Assembly (NCBI RefSeq): GCF_029873635.1
Contig: NC_080422.1
Span: 18,196,049-18,260,048 of the forward strand
Reading direction: 5' to 3'
Origin: Malania oleifera
Taxonomy: Eukaryota; Streptophyta; Magnoliopsida; Santalales; Ximeniaceae
Length of the DNA: 64,000 bases
The notes below the pieces were generated by a model. It was not told the DNA's origin. It was given only the letters and a program-made list of their open reading frames with translations, and ran no database searches. Below, piece after piece: positions 24,236 to 34,400 of this stretch (positions are counted from its first letter, which is position 1; each line of letters opens with the position of its first letter). A program made the position numbers and the translations under genes.

Positions 24236-24566
24236 AGTACAAAACACACTAAAAAGGACATGTGTTGGTCTGTGGGGCCAGTCATTAATCCAATAAGGCC
24301 CGCCCCCTATTGTCTAGTCCAAGTGGAGAAGAAGAGATGCAGTGCTCCCTAACAGGCCTAGGTCGGGGCATTATAAAATGGTATCAGAGCAATTACCTAA
24401 CCGGAAGTGTGATGAGATTCACATCGCTTGGGTTTGGAAATGTGAGTTCGCAACGAGGACGTTGCGTTTTATAAGTGGGGAGAATCTGATATCCCGTGAA
24501 AGAAAGGCCTAAAAAGGATTTGATGTTACTACCTATATCAACAAGGTACGCCATTCTTTTCGGGAG

Positions 24567-24662
24567 CCTTCCCATAAGAACTCCATGATTTAGCATGCTT
24601 GACTTGGAGTAATCTTGGGATGGGTGACCTTTTGAGAAGTTTTCTCAGGAAGTGTGTGAGTA
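24567..24662 (+). promoter_or_regulatory. 5S rRNA-like segment, Cassandra LTR 2
   Basis: The same segment recurs with CATAAGAACTCCATGATT, TTTAGCATGCTTGAC and GGGATGGGTGACC (24617-24629). Spacing between the boxes is as in the first LTR. Confidence 0.85.
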
Positions 24663-25837
24663 AGGGCAAAACATACTAAAAAAAACACGTGTTAGTCTGT
24701 GGGGCCAGTCATTAATCTAATAAGGCCCACCTCCTGTTGTCTGGTCTAGGTGGAGGAGAAGAGATGCAGTGCTCCCTGGTAAACCCAAGTCAGAGCGTTA
24801 CAAAACATATCTTCAAAAGCTTATATTTCCCGAATTCGTATTTCAATAGCTTACATAAGCTTTCATATCCCATATTCATATTTCAATAGCTATCATATCC
24901 ACATTTTATAGCCCATAGGTATCCACTAGTATATGGCACAACGTGTTTGTAACTCATGGCTGTTCATTTCTCATTTTCATAATCTAGCTTATGAGTTTTT
25001 GCCAATATATAATCCACTACGTGTCTGTAACTCACGGTTGTTCATTGTCATGTCTGTAATGAGTAACCATCCTGATGATAAATTCTAATCTGATCGTCAT
25101 GTTTCCCCCCATGACTAGGTTGCGCGGCCCGAAGATTGAACCTAACCATAGTTGGCCTACCCGGTTAGATTAAGAAGGAACGTGTCTGTAGTACAAATGA
25201 CCTACCCAATCCTGGTCCGGACCCCAGGAGAGCATCATAACCATTCACAAGCCCATTCGACTATCTCGCCACACTTTGCACCAAACGTGTGGTTGCACTA
25301 TCACCTTACTAGCAACAGTACCATGCTCTCTGTACAACTATAATCCATTAGGGTTCTTATTTTCACATTTCAGTATTCACTTTTCATTTCATCTGTATAT
25401 CTTATCATATCAATATCATTCTTATCATTTCTGTATACATTTCATTTCATGTCTATATATATCTCAATTTAGTATTTCAGTGTAACACATATCTGTGCAT
25501 TTCACATTTCATCATTTCTATAGTCAACATAATTGTACATCTCAATTTATCATTTCTATATAAAACATTTCTGTGCATATCACATATACCATCATTTCAG
25601 TAAAAACATTTCTATATCTCACATTTTACCATTTGTCAAAAAACATATCATTACACCACATTTCATTATTTCTCAGTAAAATACACGTCTATATATATAT
25701 CACATTTCTTCGTTTCTCTATAAAACAATTCTATATTTCACTTTTCATCATTTCCATATAAAAATCTCATATCATCACAATTATATATATAAAACATAAT
25801 TAGATTTCCCCTAACTTCATTTCTATATAAAACATTT

Positions 25838-25877
<40 letters not shown>

Positions 25878-26480
25878 TAGTCTCTTTTCCTCAGTGCAAA
25901 TCACATATCCCAATTTTAATTACATTCCTAGTATAAATCTGTTATATCATATTTCCCATGCCACACAATTTTTATCTAATATTCATAACATAATAACCAC
26001 AGGAAAAATATCATATTTCATTTTCACATACTTTAAATCAACAGTTCATTTCTCAAAATAGTTGTTATAATTTATTCCCCTTACCTACTTACTCTGAGTT
26101 CTGCTAAAAATCTCTATACCCTCACCCACGGCATTCAGAACTCAAAATCCTAAAATTCACATTTTCCCCAATTCAATCAACTTCAACCCCACATTTATAA
26201 TTATTTAAGTATCTCTAAACCCATATTCTACATTTAATCATCAATCAAATACCACATTTATAATTATTTAAGTATCTTTAAACCCATATTCTACATTTAA
26301 TCAATCAACTATCAACATTTAACACCCTTACCTCAACTTTGGAGTGGTGCCTATGAACCCCAAATCAACAATCTGCTCTGATCAACTTGTAGAGAATCAT
26401 CCCTAGATCCTCGTAGTATCTTTTGATCGTCAATTCGAGCTATAACGGAGCCAAAATCGAAGAGAGAAGGGGGTTAGGGT

Positions 26481-27846
26481 TGTTGGCTTGGTAGTATGTC
26501 TAGAGGGGGGGTGAATAGACTTTCTTCCGTGATGTGCTCACTTTCTACAAACACAAAAATCTTACCAAGAGCAAGTGTATAAAATTGCCATGTAAAAAGA
26601 AATGTAGAAAATCATGATAATAATATAAATGAGATATGAGAGAAGAAAAGCTTAACACAAAGATATTTACATGGTTCGGCACCCAGCCTATGCCCACGCC
26701 TTGAGACCAACTCAAGGATTCCCAAAATCCACTATAATCCTCCTTAGGACAGAGAAGCCAATACACACCAGCTCACAAAGAGCTTCAACAAGGTGCTCAC
26801 TTAGAGACACCCAAAAACAGCTCACCAAGAGCCTTTGTTTACAAAAGGTAGATGAAAATTAAATGTAAGCTTGAATACTCCCTTTGAGGTAATTAAACCA
26901 ATAAAATCCTTACTCAATATCCTCTTGTCACTGGAGTAAATGTAAGACTAAGAGCAGCAAGAAGAGGGCAAGTGAGTTTGTAAGCGAATCCTAGAAATAA
27001 CAACACCAATGAATGATCTTCTTATAATATAATTTTTCTAGGTGATGAAGTAAATGCTATTTACTCCTATTTATACACTAAATAGGCGAGTGCAACACTG
27101 GAGAGCCGTTGGGCATTTATGAATGTAAGACAAGATTCAAAATAGTCGTTCTGCAGCATTTAATGTTCGCTGCTGCCCAACGTTCGTCGACGAAGCCCTG
27201 TGTTCGTCAACGAGCTCTTCAGTAACTTCGTCGACGAAGCCCTGTGTTCGTCAATGAGTTGCTAGTTCTGAATTCAGGGACCTCTCGGTATCTTTTAGTC
27301 GACAAGACCATGTGTTCGTCGACGAGTTCTTCATTCCATTCGTCGATGAGTTATGGCTCTGAATTCAGTTACCCCTCGGTATCTTTTCGTCGAGGAGAAC
27401 CTTGTGTTCGTCGACGAAGTTTGTTCTACACTCGTCGACGAAGCCCTGTGTTCGTCGACGAGATCCTTCTTCTTAAAATTTTGTCCTTTAAGTTTCAAGA
27501 AGGTTCTTGTCCGTTTGGGGGTTTCTTTACACACTTTCAAATGACTTTACTAGTATTTTATTGTGTGTGTGTGTGATACGCCTCTTTCTTGCTCTTAGTA
27601 TTGAGTTTCACTCTATGTACAAGATGTTTACAAGATGATATCTCTCTTATTTACACACTCATTTTTCAGATGACTTTGTACATTTGTGTATCGCCCATAA
27701 ATGCTTTGAGAGACTTGTGCTTCTGGTCATGGCATGAGTTGCTTTGACTGTTTGCTGGTTCAGATGTCATTCTGTATACTTGGAACATGTCTTAGAGAAA
27801 CGTTAGTGACCTTAAGAGCAGCTAATGGGTTGTTAGCATCAAAACA
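26481..27846 (-). mobile_element. Copia-like LTR inserted in gypsy LTR
   Basis: The left side (TGTTGGCTTGGTAG, then AGAGGGGGGGTGAATAG) is the reverse complement of a copia-type LTR end, and the right side GTTAGCATCAAAACA the reverse of a TGTTTTGATG start. The segment with ACATGGTTCGGCACCC (26669) and CACGCCTTGAGACC parallels 37130-37180. No internal region is attached. I did not find a convincing target duplication, so its exact ends carry a few bases of doubt. Confidence 0.65.
27180..27465 (-). promoter_or_regulatory. GTCGAC palindrome cluster in copia-like LTR
   Basis: Nine or more copies occur, for example ACTTCGTCGACGAAGCCC (about 27227), TGTTCGTCGACGAG (27312) and CTCGTCGACGAAGCC (27431). 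Two places (27281-27303 and 27374-27396) show CTCGGTATCTTTT next to the palindrome, the reverse complement of the GATACCGAG word in gypsy LTRs. Confidence 0.75.
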
Positions 27847-27899
27847 TAGTAGGAATGAAAGACCTCTAACTATTTGGTCTAATAAAGGCTATAGGGTTT

Positions 27900-27901
<2 letters not shown>

Positions 27902-27962
<61 letters not shown>
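27902..27962. repeat. (GA)n microsatellite
   Basis: About thirty uninterrupted GA units. It lies in the gypsy LTR just beyond the copia-like LTR insertion. Confidence 0.95.
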
Positions 27963-27966
<4 letters not shown>

Positions 27967-28017
27967 GTTTGTTTAATAAAATGAAGCTCGCAGGTCTCCC
28001 TTAAAATCAACATTGCA

Positions 28018-28140
28018 GACGAAACCGTCGATGATTTTCTGCACCCCCGCAAAACCGTCGACGATTTGGATTTTTAACCCGCTCTTTTTACCGTTTTACC
28101 TGTAACTGGCCTGTAGTAATTACAAAACCGTCAACAGTTT
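28018..28140 (-). promoter_or_regulatory. AACCGTCGACGATTT variant cluster in gypsy LTR
   Basis: Three spaced copies (GAAACCGTCGATGATTTTC, AAAACCGTCGACGATTTGG, AAAACCGTCAACAGTTTTT) have an A/T-flanked version of the palindrome. The first and third are followed by GCACCCC/GCGCCCC-like words. The position is U3 of the minus-strand LTR. Confidence 0.6.
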
Positions 28141-28215
28141 TTTGCGCCCCTCACCAAACCAAATTTCCTCATTTTCTTTATTTTTCTTATTACTTAAATT
28201 TTTCGGGTCTCTACA

Positions 28216-30035
28216 AAAACTATATAAAAGTAAGTGTCCAAATACCACTTATTTTAGATACAACCAAACACTACTTATAACTTTCAATATTTTTTCACCA
28301 CTTATAATTAGAACTTATTTTAATACTATTTTAACATAAATTACTGTGATAATCATATGTTATAAATATTCATTAATAACAAGATTATTATTAATTACTA
28401 AATAATATTATATTATTTTAGTTATTAGAAAATATTTAAATTTTAATTAGAAAAAATATAATTATCGTTTAAACTTTTAATTGTAAAATATTAATATTTT
28501 TACTTGAAATAAATTTAAAAATACATATTAGTTATTAATAACAAATTTAAAATTAATTAATAGTATTATTTTTATCAAAATTTAATATGATAGTAATATG
28601 TTATTAATATACACTAACAACAAGATTATTATTAATTAAAAATAATAATCTTATATTTTTAACAATGATATTTCAATTTTAATTATAAATAATTAAAATA
28701 ATTCTTAATAAAATTTGTAATTGAAAAAATATTATTATTTTTCATTTAAAAGATTTTAAAAATTAATCTTATAGTAAACCTATATAAAAGTAAGTGTCCA
28801 AATACCACTTATTTTAAACACAACCAAACATTACTTATAACTTTCAACATTTTTTCACCACTTATAATTAGCACTTATTCTGAAGAGTGCTTTTACATAA
28901 GTTGCTCTAAACAATCCTATAAGTGACACTATTCATAGGCAGGGTCAATTTTATAAATATAAGAAAATTTAGTAGCTATTTTATAATTTAAAAAATACAT
29001 TAAAAGGTAATCATATACTATTTTATTGTATAATTTAATATATTAATTATTAATAAAACATAATTAAATTTTGGAATAAAGAAGAAAAATCATCTATTAG
29101 TTTAAATTAATATAAAAATTTAAAAATATTAACTCAATTAATAATTAATATGATAATCATATGTTATAAATATATATTAAGAACAAGATTATTATTAACT
29201 AAAACACAATATTTTATTGTTTTACTTAATAAAAATATTCAAATATTAATCAAAATTAATTATTAAAATAATTACTAAATAAATTGTTAATTAAAAATCA
29301 ATCATATATTATTTTATTATGCATTATAACTATTAATTATTAATAAAATATAATTAAATTATGGGATGAATAAAAAGAACCATCTAAAAATTTAAATTAA
29401 CATTAAATAATTTAAAATTTTTAATTTAGTTATTAGTACTATTTTAACATAAATTAATGTGATAATCGTATGTGATAAATATCCATTAATAACAAGATTA
29501 TTATCAATTAATTAATAATATTATATTATTTTAGTTAATAGAAAATATTTAAATTTTAATTAGAAAAATAATATAATTATCATTTAAGCTTTTAATTATT
29601 AAAATAGTAATGTAACATTTAAAAATATATATTAGTTATTATAATTTAATATTAATTATTTATTAATTTAAATTAATATTAAAAAAATTAGAATTTTAAA
29701 GTTAATTATTAATATTATTTTTATCAAATTTTAATATGATAGTAATATGTTATAAATGTAGATTAATAACAAGATTTTTATTGATTAAAAACAATAATCT
29801 TATAATACTTTCTAGTAGAAATAATTTAAATTTAAATTATAAATAATTAAACTGTTTATGAATTAAATTGTTAATTGAAAAATATTAATATTTGTAAGTG
29901 CCTAAATACCATTTATTTTAAGCATAATCAAACACCATACTTTTTTTAATCCAGCATTTATTATCAAGATTAATGAAATTCAGTACCTTTTATAAAAAGT
30001 ACTTCTAAATAAGTGGTTCCACACGATCCCTTAGA
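28216..30035. repeat. AT-rich block of degenerate direct repeats
   Basis: A ~150-bp segment (AAGTAAGTGTCCAAATACCAC and following) recurs in direct orientation at about 28230, 28790 and 29895; the spacings are close to 560 and 2 x 555 bp. A second word, AACAAGATTATTATTAA, recurs near 28378, 28619, 29184, 29491 and 29769. There is no open frame and I found no clear terminal inverted repeats. It may be a decayed tandem array or a non-autonomous DNA element; the class is unknown. Confidence 0.55.
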
Positions 30036-30686
30036 TCGAAAAAATAATATTGGATTAATCTAATCATCCACATAGCAGTTAATTTGATCGATCAAATATA
30101 ACAAACAAGGGAAAAGTGTAGAAAAAATTGAGTGCTCTGGCAACCAAAGATTATTATTCAAAATGAATCCATGTTGGATGAAATAAGTCCGACTCATTCA
30201 AACACAAACACACATACATATATGCTATGCATCTGAAAGTCCAAGTAGACTCATTTCGAGTACAAAGTAAAACATGGCATCAAAGGATTTTCCTTACAAA
30301 GCACCAGCAGTAACATGATTAATATATTTCTTGGCTGTATGCTGATAAAAAACCAATTGAAAGTCGATTTTCGATGGTCATAGGGGAATATAGCTCAACT
30401 AGCATCAATACTTGGTTTGAAATGTTTTTCATGTTGAATCAAATCATTGAACTTTTAGGCCCAGCTGGTTTTGGTTTTGTCGGCCATCAGTTTCAAGCAT
30501 TTTTTAATGACCAAATCGCCCAAAAATAAAGAACTGGCGTAAGAAGACAACATTTCATTGTTACTCTTTTTAACAACCAGAAACTCATATTTAACAATAA
30601 ATCATCAAAATAACAACAACATCGTGTTTTTCATGCATACAACTATCCTTCAGTCAGCTTTGAAAAAAGGATTCTGGTATTCTGAA
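30036..30686. other. Intergenic, 3' flank of DUF2921 gene
   Basis: AT-rich sequence downstream of the minus-strand gene. It should hold that gene's 3' UTR and poly(A) region; AATAAA-like words on the minus strand are too common here to choose one. I see no other feature. Confidence 0.5.
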
Positions 30687-33600
30687 TCATTCTTCATCAT
30701 CATGCTCTTTCTTGTGAATGGTATTTTCATTGACACCGGAAACAAGTTCAGCCTCAAATGACTTGGAAGGCAATCTCTGATACACTTTGGATCCCAACGG
30801 AAGGAGCGTACGCTGTCCAAAGGTAAGACGCTGGCTAAGCTTCTCATAATTCCACCTCTGTTGGATGTAGACAGCGGCCGAAAGGAAAATTGCTGTCACC
30901 GGTATGGCGACATCCCCAAACTTGGAGTAAAAATCAAAGCGTGGATTCACGAACTCATACTCTTGGGAGAAGTAGGGGTTAGAAACAGGAGCTCTAATAT
31001 AATCATATACATGAGGAAGAAATCTGACCACTGTGATCCCAATAAAATACATATTCCTCAATGGTTGACAATCAATCTGCCATAGGAAGTTGCCAATGAT
31101 TTGAGGGAGAAGGAAGAAGTCCTGAACAAGACCCACGTACTCATCTAGCTCAGTTTCCCATTGCCGGAGTGTGTGAAAATTTCCCATAGAGTCTACAAAT
31201 TTTTCGGTTCGAAGTGGTCTCAGGCTTGTCTTAATAGAGTGATGTATTAGAACAATGATATACCCAACCACATGTATGGTCAAGGTAGTAAAAAGTACCC
31301 GCTTGTCACTAGGGACACGATGTGGCTCAAGAGGGGCCCGCATGAGCAATCTGATACGGGCTTTCCACACCTTTTGGCAAAGCCTCAGTGTCAGAAGAAA
31401 ACAAACCAGAACAAGAAGCTTCACCATGTAATCAATTACATGGATCCATTGATTATTTTCAAGATCATAAGATGGCCTTTCATAAGACTCAGATTTCATC
31501 TTCTTGAAAAGAGCTTCTGCACCCGTGACTAAAGGAAGGCTATACCCTAGAGCTTGGACACCTAGCATGACAAGAGAAATGAAGGGAACCGAATCCACAT
31601 TATCTCTTATGTACAATAGTTGGCTCAAAATGCATGCAATTGCCAGAGAAAGGGTCAAAGTTCGGAGTATGCCCTCAATTCCTCTACGGGAGAGGATGTC
31701 TTCCCGCTGCTTCCTATACAAAATTGGAAAAGTTTGAAGCTTGATTGGAGCAAAATGAAGGGGATCATCGTCATTCCTTTGGCTAGAAATGGAAATCCTT
31801 GCAGTTGGATTGACTAACCAACGTGATGTAGTGGGTGGGTATGATACAACCACTTCAATCAAACAGTCCAACCCCGCTTCAAGATCCATGCTTTCAAAAA
31901 GTATCTTCCAAGATGCCCGAACATCCCTGCAACCGATTAGATACATCTTTCCAACATGTGGATCATAAAGGCCCTCTAGAAAAATCACAGAAAAATTATT
32001 GTAGGTTTTTCCAGTGAGTGTGAGCCGAGCTGATACATTAAGAAGAAGCTGTTTTTCAGTATATTCAGCCTTGGTGTGATAAGGAGTATCGTCCTTTATG
32101 ATTGAACCATTATATGAAGACCAATGGCGTCCAAACAACGGTCCAAGTGAAAGTATCACCATCTGGATATCCGTTCTTAGGGGCTGAGCACTAGAATATG
32201 GATCAGGAACTCCAGTAACATGAAGTGTGAGATCTTCAGAGAGTAGAGAAAGACTAACTAGAAATGACTCTGCACTTTCTAGTTTAGGGAAGTCCAGCAA
32301 CGATTTCTTGATTACAGCCCCAAAGCTGAAGGGCTCATTTTTTTCTAGGACAATACCAGCTAAATCAATCTTCGAGTACGTGTAATACGGATGTGTGCTA
32401 ATGAGCTGGTCCCAGAGCTCTGAAGGCTGCACAAGCATTTCAAATGATAAAGGAAAGTATGATCGAGCACTGTTGTCAATGCTTGAAAAACTCCCAACTA
32501 TTATGCTTTGCTGCTTTATGGAAAATGATAGAGGAATATACAAACAGATCCGAGAATCACAGACATTCCCTACTGCATCAACAAGGCCAAGACAACCAAC
32601 CATGCATAGCTGCCCACTGGATGATCTCCAGATTCCCTCAGCAGAAACAGTATTGTTGCCGAGCCCAGACCTCTGTCCGGCAGTATATTGATTCTCCAGT
32701 GGACGAACAGCTCTGAACACTGCAGCAACCTTTGCAGACCTAACATATTTGTCATATTTGTCCTGCACGGTAGTTTGCTCACATCTAATATTCTGCATGA
32801 GAAGTTTAACATCTCTAAAGCCCCCATCTGTGGCTTTAATCTCCTTATCTGAGATAAATGGACCCAATTTACTGCAGAAATTGTCTGTGCCATTGCACCT
32901 CCAGTTTGGCACCACAGTCAAAGCTTCTTCACTGCCGGTTAATCGCTTAAGAAGTGGACAAAAATCTAAACCTTTGTAGATATCAATGCCACCATTCATC
33001 AAACTATCCTCATATGGATATGGATTGCAGGCTTTGGCTACAATATTTTCAGACCCAAACTCATAATTTGCTGACGGGCCCAACTGGGAAGAAATATGGA
33101 CTTTATCAAAGTACTTAAGGTTTGATTTCCGATTCAAACTTTTCATTTCTCCTCTGATTGCTTTTTTTGTCAAGCTGGATGCCATTGGATAACAGAGAAT
33201 AAGAAGAATTTGATCATCTTGCAAAAGAGGTGGCTGATTACTATAACTAGAATCCTTTACCCATTCCCATGGATCAGAAGAATCAGACTGCCGAGAAGGC
33301 AACATTGTATCACCCAACAAGCACATCACTCTTTCTCCACCATTTTCTTCTGATTCAGTGTAAATTCCTTGGAAAGATATTGAAAGTTGGGAGTGACCGG
33401 GCCATATGTCAAACCGAGGAGTTCCTCTATACAATTTCTTCTCATATAAACTGTCAGGTGTTATTCCCAACTGCAAAACTCCACTGACACTGACAAAGTT
33501 TTTAAATCGATGAGCACGATCAATGTCCTTTACAGAGAAAGAAACTAAGTTCAACGGAGATCGATAATCTGATGAGTTTCCTAGAACTTCTCTATCATCA

Positions 33601-33896
33601 AATGGCATCAATGGAGCACCATGTTCCTCCTGCTCCCAATCCCCATTGCTGAAAGATAGCTCCTTTTCAATATTGTATACTCTACTATCATCAGGTTTCA
33701 AAGCAGAAGCAGAAGATAGAACAAAGGCACATTCTTTCTTAACTTCATCAATTCGATCATAATTGTAGGTAATAGTAGGGTCATTTCTTGTTTCAAAGCC
33801 TTCATCGACTAAGTATGAATCTGTGATACGAATGAAGACGGCCACCAACATCCCAACCATAACCCAGACACGAAAACCCAAAGATATTGACTTCAT
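30687..33896 (-). CDS. DUF2921 family multi-pass membrane protein
   Basis: A single open frame of 1069 residues, recognised as a full-length DUF2921 protein of the size of Arabidopsis AT1G52780-type members (about 1060 residues). Residues 1-27 look like a signal peptide (basic start, then VWVMVGMLVAVFI). Residues 28-730 form a long, mostly non-membrane part with several N-x-S/T sites and paired cysteines (for example WRCNGTDNFCSKLGPFI, 332-348), which fits a lumenal or extracellular side. About seven membrane segments follow, near 742-763, 770-797, 817-842, 867-889, 920-941, 946-967 and 994-1012. The tail is short and acidic (HKKEHDDEE) with no RING finger. Molecular function is unknown; a place in the secretory pathway is inferred from the signal peptide. 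The first ATG is chosen because the signal peptide begins there. Confidence 0.93.
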   Translation of the reverse strand: MKSISLGFRVWVMVGMLVAVFIRITDSYLVDEGFETRNDPTITYNYDRIDEVKKECAFVLSSASALKPDDSRVYNIEKELSFSNGDWEQEEHGAPLMPFDDREVLGNSSDYRSPLNLVSFSVKDIDRAHRFKNFVSVSGVLQLGITPDSLYEKKLYRGTPRFDIWPGHSQLSISFQGIYTESEENGGERVMCLLGDTMLPSRQSDSSDPWEWVKDSSYSNQPPLLQDDQILLILCYPMASSLTKKAIRGEMKSLNRKSNLKYFDKVHISSQLGPSANYEFGSENIVAKACNPYPYEDSLMNGGIDIYKGLDFCPLLKRLTGSEEALTVVPNWRCNGTDNFCSKLGPFISDKEIKATDGGFRDVKLLMQNIRCEQTTVQDKYDKYVRSAKVAAVFRAVRPLENQYTAGQRSGLGNNTVSAEGIWRSSSGQLCMVGCLGLVDAVGNVCDSRICLYIPLSFSIKQQSIIVGSFSSIDNSARSYFPLSFEMLVQPSELWDQLISTHPYYTYSKIDLAGIVLEKNEPFSFGAVIKKSLLDFPKLESAESFLVSLSLLSEDLTLHVTGVPDPYSSAQPLRTDIQMVILSLGPLFGRHWSSYNGSIIKDDTPYHTKAEYTEKQLLLNVSARLTLTGKTYNNFSVIFLEGLYDPHVGKMYLIGCRDVRASWKILFESMDLEAGLDCLIEVVVSYPPTTSRWLVNPTARISISSQRNDDDPLHFAPIKLQTFPILYRKQREDILSRRGIEGILRTLTLSLAIACILSQLLYIRDNVDSVPFISLVMLGVQALGYSLPLVTGAEALFKKMKSESYERPSYDLENNQWIHVIDYMVKLLVLVCFLLTLRLCQKVWKARIRLLMRAPLEPHRVPSDKRVLFTTLTIHVVGYIIVLIHHSIKTSLRPLRTEKFVDSMGNFHTLRQWETELDEYVGLVQDFFLLPQIIGNFLWQIDCQPLRNMYFIGITVVRFLPHVYDYIRAPVSNPYFSQEYEFVNPRFDFYSKFGDVAIPVTAIFLSAAVYIQQRWNYEKLSQRLTFGQRTLLPLGSKVYQRLPSKSFEAELVSGVNENTIHKKEHDDEE

Positions 33897-34235
33897 GATT
33901 GAAATTTATATACCCTATTCACTTTTTCCCCAGATTTCTCAGCTACCCAGTTCCTAGAAATCGCACCACTCAAACACCGAACTGTTCTCAGCACAAATGA
34001 GCACAGAAAATTGCAGTATTGCAAGTCAATTCACAAGTTTGGCAACAGAGGAGCATGATAATATTGGTAAAGAACAAAAATTAAGTCTCACAGGGTCACA
34101 TTCAAGTTCATAGCTTCGTGGGAATGATGTGAGTTCTTTGAATCATTTCAGTGAAATAAACTAACCTGAAATTTGAGTAGGCCTTTGTGTCTTCTCGTGT
34201 AGATCTCCCCGAAGCTGAATCTCACTTCCAGAAAT

Positions 34236-34284
<49 letters not shown>

Positions 34285-34400
34285 TCGGGGGGGTGGGGGT
34301 AAGATTGATGTTGAAGCTTCAAGCAACCAATGGGGAGGAAAGTTGTTCCAATGTCAATAGTCAAACCATTTTTATTACAATTTTATTTTAAGTAGGAGTG
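33897..34400 (-). promoter_or_regulatory. 5' leader and promoter area of DUF2921 gene
   Basis: On the minus strand a donor-like CAGGTTAGT (around 34164) and an acceptor-like TTTCTAGGA (around 33953) bracket about 210 bp before the start codon, so a 5' UTR intron is possible. Further upstream is a CT-rich run. This is inference from splice-like words only. Confidence 0.35.
34238..34281. repeat. (GA)n / (CT)n microsatellite upstream of DUF2921 gene
   Basis: About 21 GA units on the plus strand, read as (CT)n on the gene's strand, roughly 345-385 bp before the start codon. CT runs are common near plant transcription starts; whether it marks one here is unknown. Confidence 0.9.

Larger units (their letters stand above)
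24058..24802 (+). mobile_element. Cassandra TRIM retrotransposon
   Basis: This is a tiny element of two LTRs (24058-24374 and 24485-24802, each about 317 bp) around a ~110-bp internal region. The internal region has a primer-binding site TGGTATCAGAGC (24378-24389) and a purine tract AAGTGGGGAGAA before the second LTR. Each LTR carries a 5S-rRNA-like segment. That combination defines the plant TRIM family Cassandra, which is non-coding and depends on other elements for movement. The structure looks whole; the LTRs differ at many sites, so it is old. No convincing target duplication is visible. Confidence 0.9.
24803..28215 (-). mobile_element. Minus-strand gypsy LTR, interrupted by a copia-like LTR
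   Basis: The right end TTTTTCGGGTCTCTACA matches the minus-strand gypsy LTR end at 58222. The interior has GGTTGCGCGGCCCGAAG and GGCCTACCCGGTTAG near 25115-25170, as in the other gypsy LTRs. The copia-like LTR 26481-27846 and a (GA)n run interrupt it. The left end is missing, as Cassandra sequence stands there. It contains an AT-rich CATTTC-type array (25350-25800) and a (TA)n run (25842-25875). Confidence 0.7.

Noticed and set aside
24140-24662. Two 5S rRNA genes
   Set aside because: The segments are diverged, are embedded in identical positions of two LTRs and are flanked by TRIM features, so they are the Cassandra 5S-like domain, not ribosomal genes.
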